A stretch of 36,286 bases of DNA from Gammaproteobacteria bacterium (GTDB lineage Bacteria; Pseudomonadota; Gammaproteobacteria; S012-40): positions 1 through 36,286 of the forward strand of contig JAOUHV010000030.1 of the NCBI GenBank assembly GCA_029884425.1, given 5' to 3'. Position numbers and translations under genes: made by a program. The notes under the pieces were generated by a model. The model did no database searches and had not been told where the DNA came from. It saw nothing but the letters and a program-made list of their open reading frames with translations. Shown here piece after piece: positions 9,485 to 17,193 of this stretch. Every line of letters starts with the position of its first letter. Positions within the stretch are counted from its first letter, which is position 1.

Positions 9485-10803
9485 GTACAATTGTTATCGG
9501 TGGTGGTTGGTCTGGATTAGCCGCAGCGGTCACGCTGGCCGCCAACGACATTCCTGTTACCCTGATTGAATCTGCAAAACAACTGGGCGGTCGCGCCCGT
9601 TGCGCACCCTTTGGCGACGACACCGTCGACAACGGTCAGCACATTCTGATCGGTGCCTACCGGCAAACATTATCGCTGCTGGAACTCATCGGCGTTGATG
9701 TTGACACTGCCCTGCAGCGCCAATCCTTATCGTTGGACTTGCGCTCCCCCAAGGGCAACAACCTGCATTTAAAAACGCCGGAATTGCCGGCACCGCTGCA
9801 TCTATTGTTCGGTTTAATGACCGCTCAGGGATTGTCACTGCAAGAACGCGCCCTGGCATTGAAATTTTGTACTCACTTGGCATTTACCCGTTTTCGTCTC
9901 GATGAAGATGTCAGCTTGCATGCGCTGCTCATCCGTCATCGGCAAAATGGTCGACTGACCAAAATGCTGTGGGAACCGTTGTGTTTGGCAACGCTGAATA
10001 CACCAATCACCAAAGCGTCAGCGCAACTTTTTTTGAAAGTGCTGCATGACACTTTCAACTATCAGCGCCAGCACAGCGACCTGATCATTCCCAAAATATC
10101 GCTGGGCAAATTATTTCCCGAGCCGGCGATGGAGTTTATTGAATCACGCGGTGGCCTGGTGATGCTCAAGACCCGAGCCATTGGCTTGCGGGTGGATAAC
10201 GGCCGTATCAGCGGCGTTCACACCGAAGGCGAAACCATTCCGTGCAATCACCTCATTCTGGCCACCAGCCCCCTGGGCACCAAACGCCTGCTGGATGATT
10301 TACCGCCGATGGCGAGCATATGCCATCGCCTGGCACAATTTGAATACGAACCGATCACGACAATTTATTTGCGCTATCCAAAGACAGTCAAACTGAGCAG
10401 TCCCATGATCGGCCTGGTCGATACTCACAGCCAGTGGCTGTTCGATCGCAGCTTTGCCGGTCAACCCGGATTAATCGCCGTCATCATCAGTGCCAGCAGC
10501 GAATTGATCACCCAGGGCAAAGATGCCATCATCAAAACCGTGGTGGCTGAAATTGCCGCCCTGTACCCGGACTGGCCGGCACCGCTGGACGTACAACTGA
10601 TCACCGAAAAACGCGCGACCTTCGTCAGCAGCGTCAACATTGATAAAACCCGTCCAGTCAACAAAACCCTGCTGCCCGGTTGCTGGCTGGCAGGCGATTT
10701 TACCGACACCGGCTATCCGGCCACGCTCGAAGGCGCTGTCATCAGCGGACAGCGTGCGGCCCAAGGTGTGAGACAGGAAATCCTGCGCGGCCTGCGCGAG
10801 TAA
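9481..10803 (+). CDS. hpnE: Hydroxysqualene dehydroxylase HpnE
   Basis: 440 residues from the ATG at 9481, which overlaps the hpnD stop as ATGA and places the FAD-binding motif TIVIGGGWSGLAAAVTLAAN at the very N-terminus. An upstream extension to 9412 lies inside hpnD and is unlikely. It is an FAD-dependent amine oxidase/desaturase-like enzyme. The C-terminal flavin motif reads LAGDFTDTGYPATLEGAVISG. It reduces hydroxysqualene to squalene, completing HpnCDE. It is the last gene of the operon. No squalene-hopene cyclase follows, so the fate of the squalene (hopanoids or C30 carotenoids) is decided by genes elsewhere. Confidence 0.93.
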   Translation: MSTIVIGGGWSGLAAAVTLAANDIPVTLIESAKQLGGRARCAPFGDDTVDNGQHILIGAYRQTLSLLELIGVDVDTALQRQSLSLDLRSPKGNNLHLKTPELPAPLHLLFGLMTAQGLSLQERALALKFCTHLAFTRFRLDEDVSLHALLIRHRQNGRLTKMLWEPLCLATLNTPITKASAQLFLKVLHDTFNYQRQHSDLIIPKISLGKLFPEPAMEFIESRGGLVMLKTRAIGLRVDNGRISGVHTEGETIPCNHLILATSPLGTKRLLDDLPPMASICHRLAQFEYEPITTIYLRYPKTVKLSSPMIGLVDTHSQWLFDRSFAGQPGLIAVIISASSELITQGKDAIIKTVVAEIAALYPDWPAPLDVQLITEKRATFVSSVNIDKTRPVNKTLLPGCWLAGDFTDTGYPATLEGAVISGQRAAQGVRQEILRGLRE

Positions 10804-10899
10804 TCCCCCCTCCGCAGTCGGGCTGGCCTGACAGGTGTTTTCCGCCAGCTCCTACGCTAGAATGCGCGCAATTTCGTGTATCGCATTCAGGAGTTCGTT

Positions 10900-11418
10900 G
10901 TGAAGTTGTTCTATAAATCCATCTGCCTGGCACTGGCAGGTATCGCCATGCTATTTAGCCTGCCCGCTCAGGCCCAACAAAATCAGGTCCACTTTGGCGG
11001 TGGTATCAGCAGCAATACGCTGGACGTGCCCTATCACCGCACGGCAACCGGCTATCAGTTTTTCGGCGGTCTGCAATTGAGTAATGGCGGCGCGAGAAGC
11101 AAAACCAACGTCCTGCTCGAACTGGGCTACATGGACAGCGGCTGGTTCGATTACTACCACCCCTATCCCTATAAGTACTACCCCTACTACTACAACGTCC
11201 GCTTCTCCGGCCTGTGGAGCACTGCAGTCATGCAATTCCAGCTAGCGCCCAAATGGGATTTTATCGCCAGACTCGGCGCGGATTTCGGTGAAGCGGATGG
11301 CTTGATGGCAGGCATCGGCATTGAGTACGGCATCGACCGCAATCTGGCAGTGCGCTTTGAATATGTTCAACGCGATCCTTACGATTCTGCCCAGCTGAAT
11401 TTGGTTTACTACCACTAA
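10900..11418 (+). CDS. Small outer-membrane beta-barrel protein, unknown function
   Basis: 172 residues. A clear Sec signal peptide (KLFYKSICLALAGIAMLF...AQA) is followed by alternating hydrophobic/polar strands and a C-terminal strand ending LNLVYYH, typical of small OmpA/OmpX-type barrels. A striking Tyr/Pro-rich loop lies at about residues 85-102 (YYHPYPYKYYPYYYN). The start chosen is GTG 10900, with CAGGAG six bases upstream. A GTG at 10876 would add eight residues before the signal peptide. A TAGAAT -10-like hexamer lies at 10858-10863, so it may have its own promoter after the hpn operon. No specific family is recognised. Confidence 0.75.
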   Translation: MKLFYKSICLALAGIAMLFSLPAQAQQNQVHFGGGISSNTLDVPYHRTATGYQFFGGLQLSNGGARSKTNVLLELGYMDSGWFDYYHPYPYKYYPYYYNVRFSGLWSTAVMQFQLAPKWDFIARLGADFGEADGLMAGIGIEYGIDRNLAVRFEYVQRDPYDSAQLNLVYYH

Positions 11419-11591
11419 TCGCTGTCAGACTGCTTGCGATGCGCTGGAGCCACTCACCTTATTGGTAATCCTATCACTCTGTTTCTGGAAAAATTTCTCG
11501 GGGCAGACCATTGTCTGCTCATTTATGGCTCGGCATTTCTTGGCATCGAATCTTCTGAACTACGTCTGTGACAACAACGATAAATCACATA

Positions 11592-12494
11592 TCATTTTTT
11601 GCTTTCAAAAATGCTAGGGAAGTCCAATTGTCTTTCCTGCGCCCTCTGACTAGGTATCTTTGCCAAAAATGCATCATCCAGAAAAGTCAAAAACTGTGAC
11701 CGCACTCCCTCTCTCATCATTGAATCAATGTGCTTTCCTCGCTCAATTTCCCAAAATTCCTTTGGAAAGCCTGCCGCATTAAACAATCGCTTCCCATGAT
11801 GAATCGGAATAACACGATCCTGATTTCCATGAATAATCAATATGGGGATAGAAGCAAGCGAGTGTAGCGCATCAACCGGACTGTAATCGGCCGTAAAAGC
11901 CAACGACAGTGGCCACTGAAATGGCCAGGTCAGCCAGACATCTGCGATTTTCTCACGGGCAATCTCGCGAAAGCCGGAAAAACAACTGTCCACAACAACC
12001 GCTTTAATACGCTCTTTATGCTGAAATTTGGCAACTGCGTTCAACGTAATTGCACACCCCAAGCTTTGACCAAACACAACAATATCCGTCGACTTTGACT
12101 CAGCAACATAATCAAGAACAGTCATAGCATCGAGAATTAACCCCTCAACACTAGGCGTTCCCTGAGAACGTCCATATCCTCGATAGTCAAAAATAAATAC
12201 CTCAAATCCCTGAGCTGGCAGCCAATAGATACTGGCGATGTGCGTAGTAATGTTTTCAGCGTTACCATGAAAAAAAACAACACTCCCCTTTTTATCCCCC
12301 TGCGCATGTAAATGCCAGCCATGCAATCTAAAATCATCAGGTGTTGTCAGATAGATATCATCATGCAGAATACCAAAACGAGAAGGCGTTAAAACTTCAT
12401 CCTGCGTAGGATGAAAAAACAACCCACTACATCCACACAAAATCGAAAAAACTGGCAATATCAGTGCCAGGAAACATCTTCTGCAATTTCCCAA
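11592..12494 (-). CDS. Alpha/beta hydrolase lipoprotein (BEM46/YfhR-like)
   Basis: 300 residues. The N-terminus has a hydrophobic segment ending in the lipobox-like ILCGCSGLF, so it is probably a lipoprotein. The hydrolase fold shows VVFFHGNAENI (oxyanion loop), VFIFDYRGYGRSQG, the nucleophile elbow VVFGQSLGCAI, a late Asp in IHGNQDRVIPIHHG and His in ERGKHIDSM, so the catalytic triad is complete. The substrate is unknown; relatives include YfhR and eukaryotic BEM46/ABHD13. The start is TTG at 12494, supported by GGAG six bases upstream. An ATG-initiated version would lose the signal sequence. Its codon use is more AT-rich than the operon to the left. It is transcribed away from the DUF3015 genes. 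Confidence 0.85.
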   Translation of the reverse strand: MGNCRRCFLALILPVFSILCGCSGLFFHPTQDEVLTPSRFGILHDDIYLTTPDDFRLHGWHLHAQGDKKGSVVFFHGNAENITTHIASIYWLPAQGFEVFIFDYRGYGRSQGTPSVEGLILDAMTVLDYVAESKSTDIVVFGQSLGCAITLNAVAKFQHKERIKAVVVDSCFSGFREIAREKIADVWLTWPFQWPLSLAFTADYSPVDALHSLASIPILIIHGNQDRVIPIHHGKRLFNAAGFPKEFWEIERGKHIDSMMREGVRSQFLTFLDDAFLAKIPSQRAQERQLDFPSIFESKK

Positions 12495-12513
12495 TTTTTT
12501 CTCCAGAAATCAA

Positions 12514-12543
12514 TTGACAACCCGAAATAGAGAGAGTTACAAA
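12514..12543 (+). promoter_or_regulatory. Probable sigma-70 promoter for the DUF3015 genes
   Basis: TTGACA at 12514-12519 is a perfect -35 hexamer; TACAAA at 12538-12543 is an 18-base-spaced -10 candidate matching four of six positions. It lies about 45 bases ahead of the first DUF3015 start and diverges from the hydrolase gene. Confidence 0.45.
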
Positions 12544-12585
12544 TGTAACCTCGTTTCTTCGAATATAAAAGCCTAGGAGGCAAAT

Positions 12586-13068
12586 ATGAAAAGAGCACTA
12601 ATCTCGGGCCTGTTACTCTCCGTAGTTGCATTGCCGGTTATGGCAGGCAATGAGGGCCCTGGTTGTGGTTTGGGCAACCAAATCTGGAAAGGAAAATCTG
12701 GTTTAATGGCTCACATCAGCGCTGGCACCACTAACAGCTCTTTTTCCAACCAAGCATTTGGTATCACTTCCGGCACATTGGGATGTAACCAAAATGCGGT
12801 TGCCAGCAATGAATTGGAGAAAAAAGTATTTGTTGCCTCCAACATTGATGACCTGGCCCAAGACATTGCTCAAGGAAATGGCCAGCATCTTTCCTCTCTG
12901 GCAGCTCTGATGGGTATCGAAGAACAAGACAAAGATGCCTTCTTCTCTCTCACTCAAAGCAACTTTGAAAATATCTTTAACTCTGAAGAGCCAACATACA
13001 AAGAAGTTCTCGCGGCTCTGGATAGCACAATGGCAACTGATCAGCGTTTTGCCCATTACGTGCGCTAA
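12586..13068 (+). CDS. DUF3015 family periplasmic protein (copy 1)
   Basis: 160 residues with a Sec signal peptide (KRALISGLLLSVVALPVMAG) and the DUF3015 signature GPGCGLGNQIWKGKSG near the mature N-terminus, followed by FGITSGTLGCNQNAV with a second Cys. The family is exported and of unknown function. The start at 12586 has an AGGAGG site eight bases upstream. A paralogue follows 54 bases downstream, and the DUF4105 gene after that is probably part of the same functional set. The two mature proteins share the layout GCGLG, TSGT.GC, EQDK, SLTQ and a C-terminal AALD.AMA.D helix. Confidence 0.88.
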   Translation: MKRALISGLLLSVVALPVMAGNEGPGCGLGNQIWKGKSGLMAHISAGTTNSSFSNQAFGITSGTLGCNQNAVASNELEKKVFVASNIDDLAQDIAQGNGQHLSSLAALMGIEEQDKDAFFSLTQSNFENIFNSEEPTYKEVLAALDSTMATDQRFAHYVR

Positions 13069-13122
13069 CTGGTCTCGTTCCGGGTCAATTCATTTAATCA
13101 ATAGAGAACAAGGAATCTACGT

Positions 13123-13611
13123 ATGCTGAAAAAAACAGTTCTAGCGTTGGGAATTTGTCTTGTATTACCTCTATCTGCTGCCCATGCCGCCAATGACGGC
13201 GCCGGCTGCGGTTTAGGCAAAGTTATCCTGGGAGGAAAATCAGGCGCAGGTGTGAATGTTGGCGCCAGCATCCTGAATTCAATCTATGGTAACCAAACTT
13301 TTGCCATGACATCAGGCACCAGCGGTTGTGATACCTCCACCGTGGTACAAAATGACAATAAGCAACGCGAGGAGTTTGTTGCTTCCAATATGGATAATTT
13401 GTCGGTGGATGCGGCACAAGGTCAGGGCAATTACTTGGCTTCTCTAGCTCATATCATGGCTATCCAAGAGCAGGACAAAGGCACGTTCTATTCTCTGACT
13501 CAGGCTCGCTATGAAGATCTGTTTGTGAAATCAGAAAAGCCCGCCGAAGTACTAGCCGCTCTGGATCTGGCTATGGCCTCCGATAGTCAATTGGCAAAAT
13601 ACATTCAGTAA
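13123..13611 (+). CDS. DUF3015 family periplasmic protein (copy 2)
   Basis: 162 residues, a tandem paralogue of the preceding gene. The signal peptide is LKKTVLALGICLVLPLSAAHA and the mature start is NDGAGCGLGKVILGGKSG. The second Cys lies in MTSGTSGCDTSTV. The C-terminal half matches copy 1 closely (MAIQEQDKGTFYSLTQ and VLAALDLAMASD). The start has an AAGGAATC site upstream. A strong hairpin follows the stop, so the two DUF3015 genes form one transcript with possible read-through into the DUF4105 gene. Function unknown. Confidence 0.88.
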   Translation: MLKKTVLALGICLVLPLSAAHAANDGAGCGLGKVILGGKSGAGVNVGASILNSIYGNQTFAMTSGTSGCDTSTVVQNDNKQREEFVASNMDNLSVDAAQGQGNYLASLAHIMAIQEQDKGTFYSLTQARYEDLFVKSEKPAEVLAALDLAMASDSQLAKYIQ

Positions 13612-13622
13612 ACACGCAGCAC

Positions 13623-13654
13623 CCCCGGCAGCATCCGCCTGCCGGGGATTCTTT
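13623..13654 (+). terminator. Hairpin terminator or attenuator after DUF3015 copy 2
   Basis: CCCCGGCAG (13623-13631) and CTGCCGGGG (13639-13647) form a perfect nine-pair stem with a seven-base loop, followed by a weak T-rich stretch (ATTCTTT). The weak tail may permit read-through to the DUF4105 gene, whose start is at 13692. Confidence 0.65.
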
Positions 13655-13691
13655 CCCAAAACATAAAAACAATTAGTGATGTGCTCCCAAC

Positions 13692-15674
13692 GTGGCCAGG
13701 TTTAATATTTTTTTTCTAGCATTCTGTTTTTCCCTGCTTTTACCCCAATACGGTCTAGCCCAATCCAAAGTCGACACCCTGATAGAGCAAGGTGAGTATG
13801 ATGCGTCGGTCTCGCTTGCTATCAATTCCCAAGACCACTATCTCGCAGAAATCGTTCAACAATCACGCTCCAACCGCCTGGCTGAACATCCTATCTGGCT
13901 GACTCTGATTCACTATAAAAAGAATTTTTTCGGTCACTATGAAAGCCAAGTGGATAGTCGTGACTTCTTTTTTTCAGAGAACGGTAAAACTGCCCCTCAG
14001 GCAGAGTTAGAAGCAACCCTTGCAGCATTTTTTTCGAATAGAAAGCTGGAGCCTGTCCAGCTTAGTGCTCAGTGTCGATTTATTGCCAGGTTTCACTGGC
14101 TGGGAAAACAGCTGAAATTTGATACTTCACGCTTACCCAAAGAAGCGTGTGATGATTTTGACTTGTTCGTCCGCGTGCTATCTGCGGAAAAACTTACCGT
14201 AGTCTTCCCCACTACCCACCCAAACAGCCCATCCTCGATGTTTGGTCATACCCTACTTCGTGTCGACAAAAAGGGGCAGACTCAGCAAACAAAGATGCTC
14301 AACTACAGCATCAATTACGCTGCCCAGGTAGATCCCAATGTTAACGGCTTTTCCTACTCGCTACTTGGCCTGTCCGGCGGATTCCCTGGGAAATTCAGCG
14401 TCGTACCGTATTACACGAAGCTACGTGAATATGCGCAAATGGAAAATCGTGACGTATGGGAATACACACTCAATATTTCTCAGGATGAAATTTCATTTAT
14501 CCTTATGCATGTTTATGAGCTTGCCCCCAGCTATTTCGACTATTACTTTTTCACTGAGAACTGCTCATACCATTTGCTATCTCTGCTGGATGTCAGCTTT
14601 GCCGAAAATCGCCTGACAGATAACTTCAACGGTTGGACCATCCCCGTTGACACCTTGCGCTTGCTGCGGGAAAAAGGTCTCGTGACCGATGTTCAATACA
14701 ATGCTTCTCATGGCCGCATCATTCGGGCAAAACAACAAACCATGAATGATGAAGACATTGAACTCACCATGCGGGCCTATAAAACAGGCTTTGAGAATAT
14801 CCAACCGCAATTAACCGCACTCAGTGAAGAAAGACAGATTCAAGTTTTGGACTTGCTGAATGACTACTATCGCTATAAGAAATTAAAAAACTCGGATGAC
14901 AGCGCCACCCAGTTAAATAAACAGGAACGTCAAATTCTTCTGGCCCGCAGCAAAATAAAATTGGCTAGCCAGACACCAGATATTCCACCGCCATCCATTC
15001 ACCCAGACCTTGGCCATAACTCACAGAGACTGTCCATCGGGGCCTCTCGATTGATGGGAAATAACGGCGTATCCCTGAGCTGGCGACCTGCCTACCATGA
15101 CCTGCTTGATCCCAGTGCTGGTTTCGTTTCCAACTCAGCACTTCAATTCATGAATCTGCAATTAAACTATGACGACGCGACGAAGCAACTGGATTTAAAT
15201 AACACAACCATTTTAGAAATACTTTCCATCGAACCTCGAGATCGCTTTTTTCATGATACTTCCTGGCATCTCGCCTTGGGGTGGGACAACAACCCCGAGC
15301 CTGGTATAGAAAATTTGAGCTACTTCCGGGGCGGTGCTGGTTTGGCATTTGCCTTGGGAGAAAACAGACAGTCTGTGCTCTACGGTCTCCTGGAAGGTTC
15401 TCTGGCACACAGTCTGGACTTGAAAGACGAATATCGCTTTGCACCACTGCTTCGGGCTGGTTTTATCAGCGAACCCATCAACTGCTGGCGTTTGCACTCC
15501 TACGCTGAATCACAACAGGGAATCATTGGTGAAGAACAACGCCTTGACACTTTCGTAGTGCAGCAAAGTATTGCTCTATCCAGAAATCTTTCATTCCGAC
15601 TTAATGCTGAGCGTCATCAGAAAAATGACTTAACATGGCATGAGTTTGCTGCCGAACTACATGTCTACTATTAG
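13692..15674 (+). CDS. DUF4105 (Lnb_N-type) periplasmic protein with C-terminal barrel-like region
   Basis: 660 residues. It has an N-terminal signal peptide (RFNIFFLAFCFSLLLPQYGLAQ). The DUF4105 domain, about 150-310, contains SPSSMFGHTLLRVD (His186) and FTENCSYHLLSLLD (Cys291, His294), the arrangement of a papain-like Cys/His active site. This domain was renamed Lnb_N after the lyso-lipoprotein N-acyltransferase Lnb of Gram-positive bacteria. The C-terminal third (about 445-660) is rich in amphipathic strands and ends in aromatic residues (AELHVYY), like an outer-membrane barrel. It starts at GTG 13692; no ATG is available upstream in frame. Gammaproteobacteria already have Lnt, so acyltransfer is only a possibility. 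Linked to DUF3015 genes. Confidence 0.85.
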   Translation: MARFNIFFLAFCFSLLLPQYGLAQSKVDTLIEQGEYDASVSLAINSQDHYLAEIVQQSRSNRLAEHPIWLTLIHYKKNFFGHYESQVDSRDFFFSENGKTAPQAELEATLAAFFSNRKLEPVQLSAQCRFIARFHWLGKQLKFDTSRLPKEACDDFDLFVRVLSAEKLTVVFPTTHPNSPSSMFGHTLLRVDKKGQTQQTKMLNYSINYAAQVDPNVNGFSYSLLGLSGGFPGKFSVVPYYTKLREYAQMENRDVWEYTLNISQDEISFILMHVYELAPSYFDYYFFTENCSYHLLSLLDVSFAENRLTDNFNGWTIPVDTLRLLREKGLVTDVQYNASHGRIIRAKQQTMNDEDIELTMRAYKTGFENIQPQLTALSEERQIQVLDLLNDYYRYKKLKNSDDSATQLNKQERQILLARSKIKLASQTPDIPPPSIHPDLGHNSQRLSIGASRLMGNNGVSLSWRPAYHDLLDPSAGFVSNSALQFMNLQLNYDDATKQLDLNNTTILEILSIEPRDRFFHDTSWHLALGWDNNPEPGIENLSYFRGGAGLAFALGENRQSVLYGLLEGSLAHSLDLKDEYRFAPLLRAGFISEPINCWRLHSYAESQQGIIGEEQRLDTFVVQQSIALSRNLSFRLNAERHQKNDLTWHEFAAELHVYY

Positions 15675-15705
15675 CTAAGTCACCACACTCCCCACCCAGG
15701 CTTTC

Positions 15706-15735
15706 TTGACCGGTCAGCTTGGGTTTTGCTATTGT
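15706..15735 (+). promoter_or_regulatory. Relic promoter of the truncated paralogue
   Basis: TTGACC (15706-15711), 18-base spacer, TATTGT (15730-15735). The same arrangement stands before the intact gene at 21149, and the sequence between TATTGT and the ATG is nearly the same in both copies. Confidence 0.55.
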
Positions 15736-15776
15736 CCCACCAAATCATTCAGGCATCACCATCAAGGATTTTTCAC

Positions 15777-15812
15777 ATGAGCAGCGCCTCTTTTCGCAAA
15801 GAACTGGGGTAA
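15777..15812 (+). pseudogene. 5' stub of a paralogue of the V4R-like gene at 21149
   Basis: Eleven codons (MSSASFRKELG) and then a stop created at the junction with mobile-element sequence. The intact gene at 21149 begins MSSTSFRKELG. The 5' flanks also match: TATTGTCCCACC, a similar untranslated leader, and the same promoter spacing. The rest of this copy is absent from the window. This is the remnant of a duplicated gene destroyed by insertion and deletion. Confidence 0.8.
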
Positions 15813-16232
15813 TCCCCCCGAAAAAAGATGGTGCTCAAAAATAGAATTTCCCAATATATTAAAGCAAAGGAGAATCTACGATGAAGAAGTCCCGATTTAC
15901 CGAAAGCCAGATCATTGTCTTCCTCAATGAATCTGAAACTTGGGTATTAATTACGGAGTTTTACCGTACACACGAGACCTTTTATAACTGTCTGGAGAAG
16001 TACGGTGGAATGGATTCTTCATTAATGAAGAGCATGAAAAAACTGGAATACGTGAACCGCCGACTCAAGAAGATGCATGCCGCATTACGCCTAAAATCCC
16101 AGGTCATTCAGGAGGCTTTGAAAAAAGTGGTGATCCCATCTAAGCGCAAGGAGATGGCGCAACGTGTGCTGAAGGAAAAAGCGATGTCGATTCGGTTCGC
16201 CTGTGAAATGTTTGGCATTAGTGAAACCGAGA
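15810..16232 (+). mobile_element. IS3-family element fragment
   Basis: The segment begins where the stub gene loses similarity and ends where an IS256-like terminus starts. It carries the leader, OrfA and the first codons of OrfB of an IS3-type element. The right end and most of OrfB are missing, so it cannot move by itself. The exact left inverted repeat was not identified. Confidence 0.7.
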
Positions 16233-16252
16233 CTGTAGATAAAACTGTGTAA
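15881..16252 (+). pseudogene. Degenerate IS3-family transposase OrfA plus OrfB start
   Basis: 123 codons beginning MKKSRFTESQIIVFLNE, the classic IS3 OrfA helix-turn-helix start. The middle keeps KYGGMDSSLMKSMKKLE and NRRLKKMHAALRLKSQ (leucine-zipper region). After IQEALKK the same frame runs into MAQRVLKEKAMSIRFACEMFGISET, which is normally the start of OrfB, reached by programmed frameshifting in active elements. Similarity stops at FGISET and the last seven codons come from the next element. The catalytic DDE domain is absent, so the gene is dead. A good AAAGGAG site still precedes the ATG. Confidence 0.85.
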
Positions 16253-16522
16253 CTGCCTATTATTACCCTCTACTGGAAAGGATAGGCAAACAGGAACAAG
16301 AAAGAAATCGAAGCCTTGGCACGGGAAGCAGCTAAAGGCATCAAAACCGAGCAAGACCTCAATGACTTTCGGCGAATGATGACCAAGATCACCGTCGAAG
16401 CCGCCCTCAATGCCGAGATGGATGAGCATCTTGGTTATGACAGGCATGAGAAGTCCAGCTCAGATAACAGCCGTAATGGGTATGGCAGTAAGACCGTTAA
16501 AACCGAAGATGGTCAGTTCAAG
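16233..16522 (+). mobile_element. IS256-family element, left-end fragment
   Basis: Begins around GACTGTAGATAAAACTGTGT, a terminus of the IS256 type, directly inside the IS3 OrfB codons, and includes the N-terminal transposase region. It is cut at about 16522, where TGTAGTGGT begins. No right end is present. Confidence 0.7.
16295..16522 (+). pseudogene. IS256-family transposase, N-terminal fragment
   Basis: The frame reads NKKEIEALAREAAKGIKTEQ, DLNDFRRMMTKITVEAALNA, EMDEHLGYDRHEKSS and NGYGSKTVKTEDGQFK, the conserved N-terminus of IS256/Mutator transposases. The expected ATG just before AAC at 16295 is AGG, so the start codon appears lost. The frame continues to a stop at 16546, but residues after GQFK are foreign. 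About 80 of roughly 400 residues remain, without the DDE catalytic domain. Confidence 0.85.
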
Positions 16523-16560
16523 TGTAGTGGTTCCGACTTAATCTAAATAAAATATAGCTA
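16523..16560. mobile_element. Possible third IS terminus
   Basis: TGTAGTGGTTCCGACTTAAT begins exactly where the IS256 transposase similarity ends. Its first nine bases equal the start of the IS left end at 36161. It may be the end of an element whose body has been deleted. Nine bases is weak evidence by itself; the coincidence with the breakpoint is what makes it worth recording. Confidence 0.35.
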
Positions 16561-16591
16561 CCCCGGGTGCATAACTTTCTAATCCGGATGT

Positions 16592-16978
16592 CTATCTCGC
16601 CACTTTTCTCTCTAGATCAGATAATGCCTGAGATGCGAAATAGCGAACGATGTAATCCTCATCATTACAAGCAACGGTCAGTGCTGATTTCGCAATTGCG
16701 GCCAGAGGTTTGACGACACCTAGTGCTGCTGCTGCGTATCGACGAACACAATCGCAATGGTCTTTTAGTGCAATAGCAAACGATTCGGCCACTTCAGGTT
16801 GACCTACACCAATTCGGCTAAGAGTACGCACTGCATAACAGCGCACTTCATCATCCCTGTCCTGCATTGCCAGCAATACAAGAGGAATTGCCAATGAGCC
16901 AGATTCTGCCAATTCATCAATGAGATGACAGAGATCTTCTGTTGTACCAAGTGCAGATAACTCACGAAACTCTTTCAC
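16592..16978 (-). CDS. HEAT-repeat protein
   Basis: 128 residues from a GTG at 16978, chosen because AGGAG lies six bases upstream; an ATG at 17026 would add 16 residues without a ribosome site. The protein consists of about three HEAT-like helical pairs with the hallmark D..VR..A...L pattern: DDEVRCYAVRTLSRIG, CDCVRRYAAAALGVV and DYIVRYFASQALSDL. HEAT arrays bind partner proteins or, in PBS-lyase relatives, assist chromophore attachment. No partner is evident. It lies between the IS graveyard and the two-component locus and may be part of the acquired segment. Confidence 0.8.
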   Translation of the reverse strand: MKEFRELSALGTTEDLCHLIDELAESGSLAIPLVLLAMQDRDDEVRCYAVRTLSRIGVGQPEVAESFAIALKDHCDCVRRYAAAALGVVKPLAAIAKSALTVACNDEDYIVRYFASQALSDLERKVAR

Positions 16979-17137
16979 GTTCAACTCCTGTAGATTCAAA
17001 TTCACCACCGGCAATAGTGGCCTCACATGTGAACAAGTCTACTCATAACGTGTTTCTGTTGCGTTTCCACACCGGACACATTTGTATCAATTGTTTCAAA
17101 AAACAGCCAGACCCTCCCCCTTATTTTTACTCCCCCC

Positions 17138-17169
17138 AAAAAAAGCGGCCTGTTGTTACAGGCCGCTTT
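17138..17169 (-). terminator. Strong terminator after the hybrid kinase
   Basis: AAAGCGGCCTGT (17142-17153) pairs perfectly with ACAGGCCGCTTT (17158-17169) around a four-base loop. On the minus strand the stem is followed by seven T (complement of 17138-17144). It ends the regulator-kinase transcript. Confidence 0.92.
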
Positions 17170-17193
17170 GTAGAGTTCTATATCGCCAATGCC

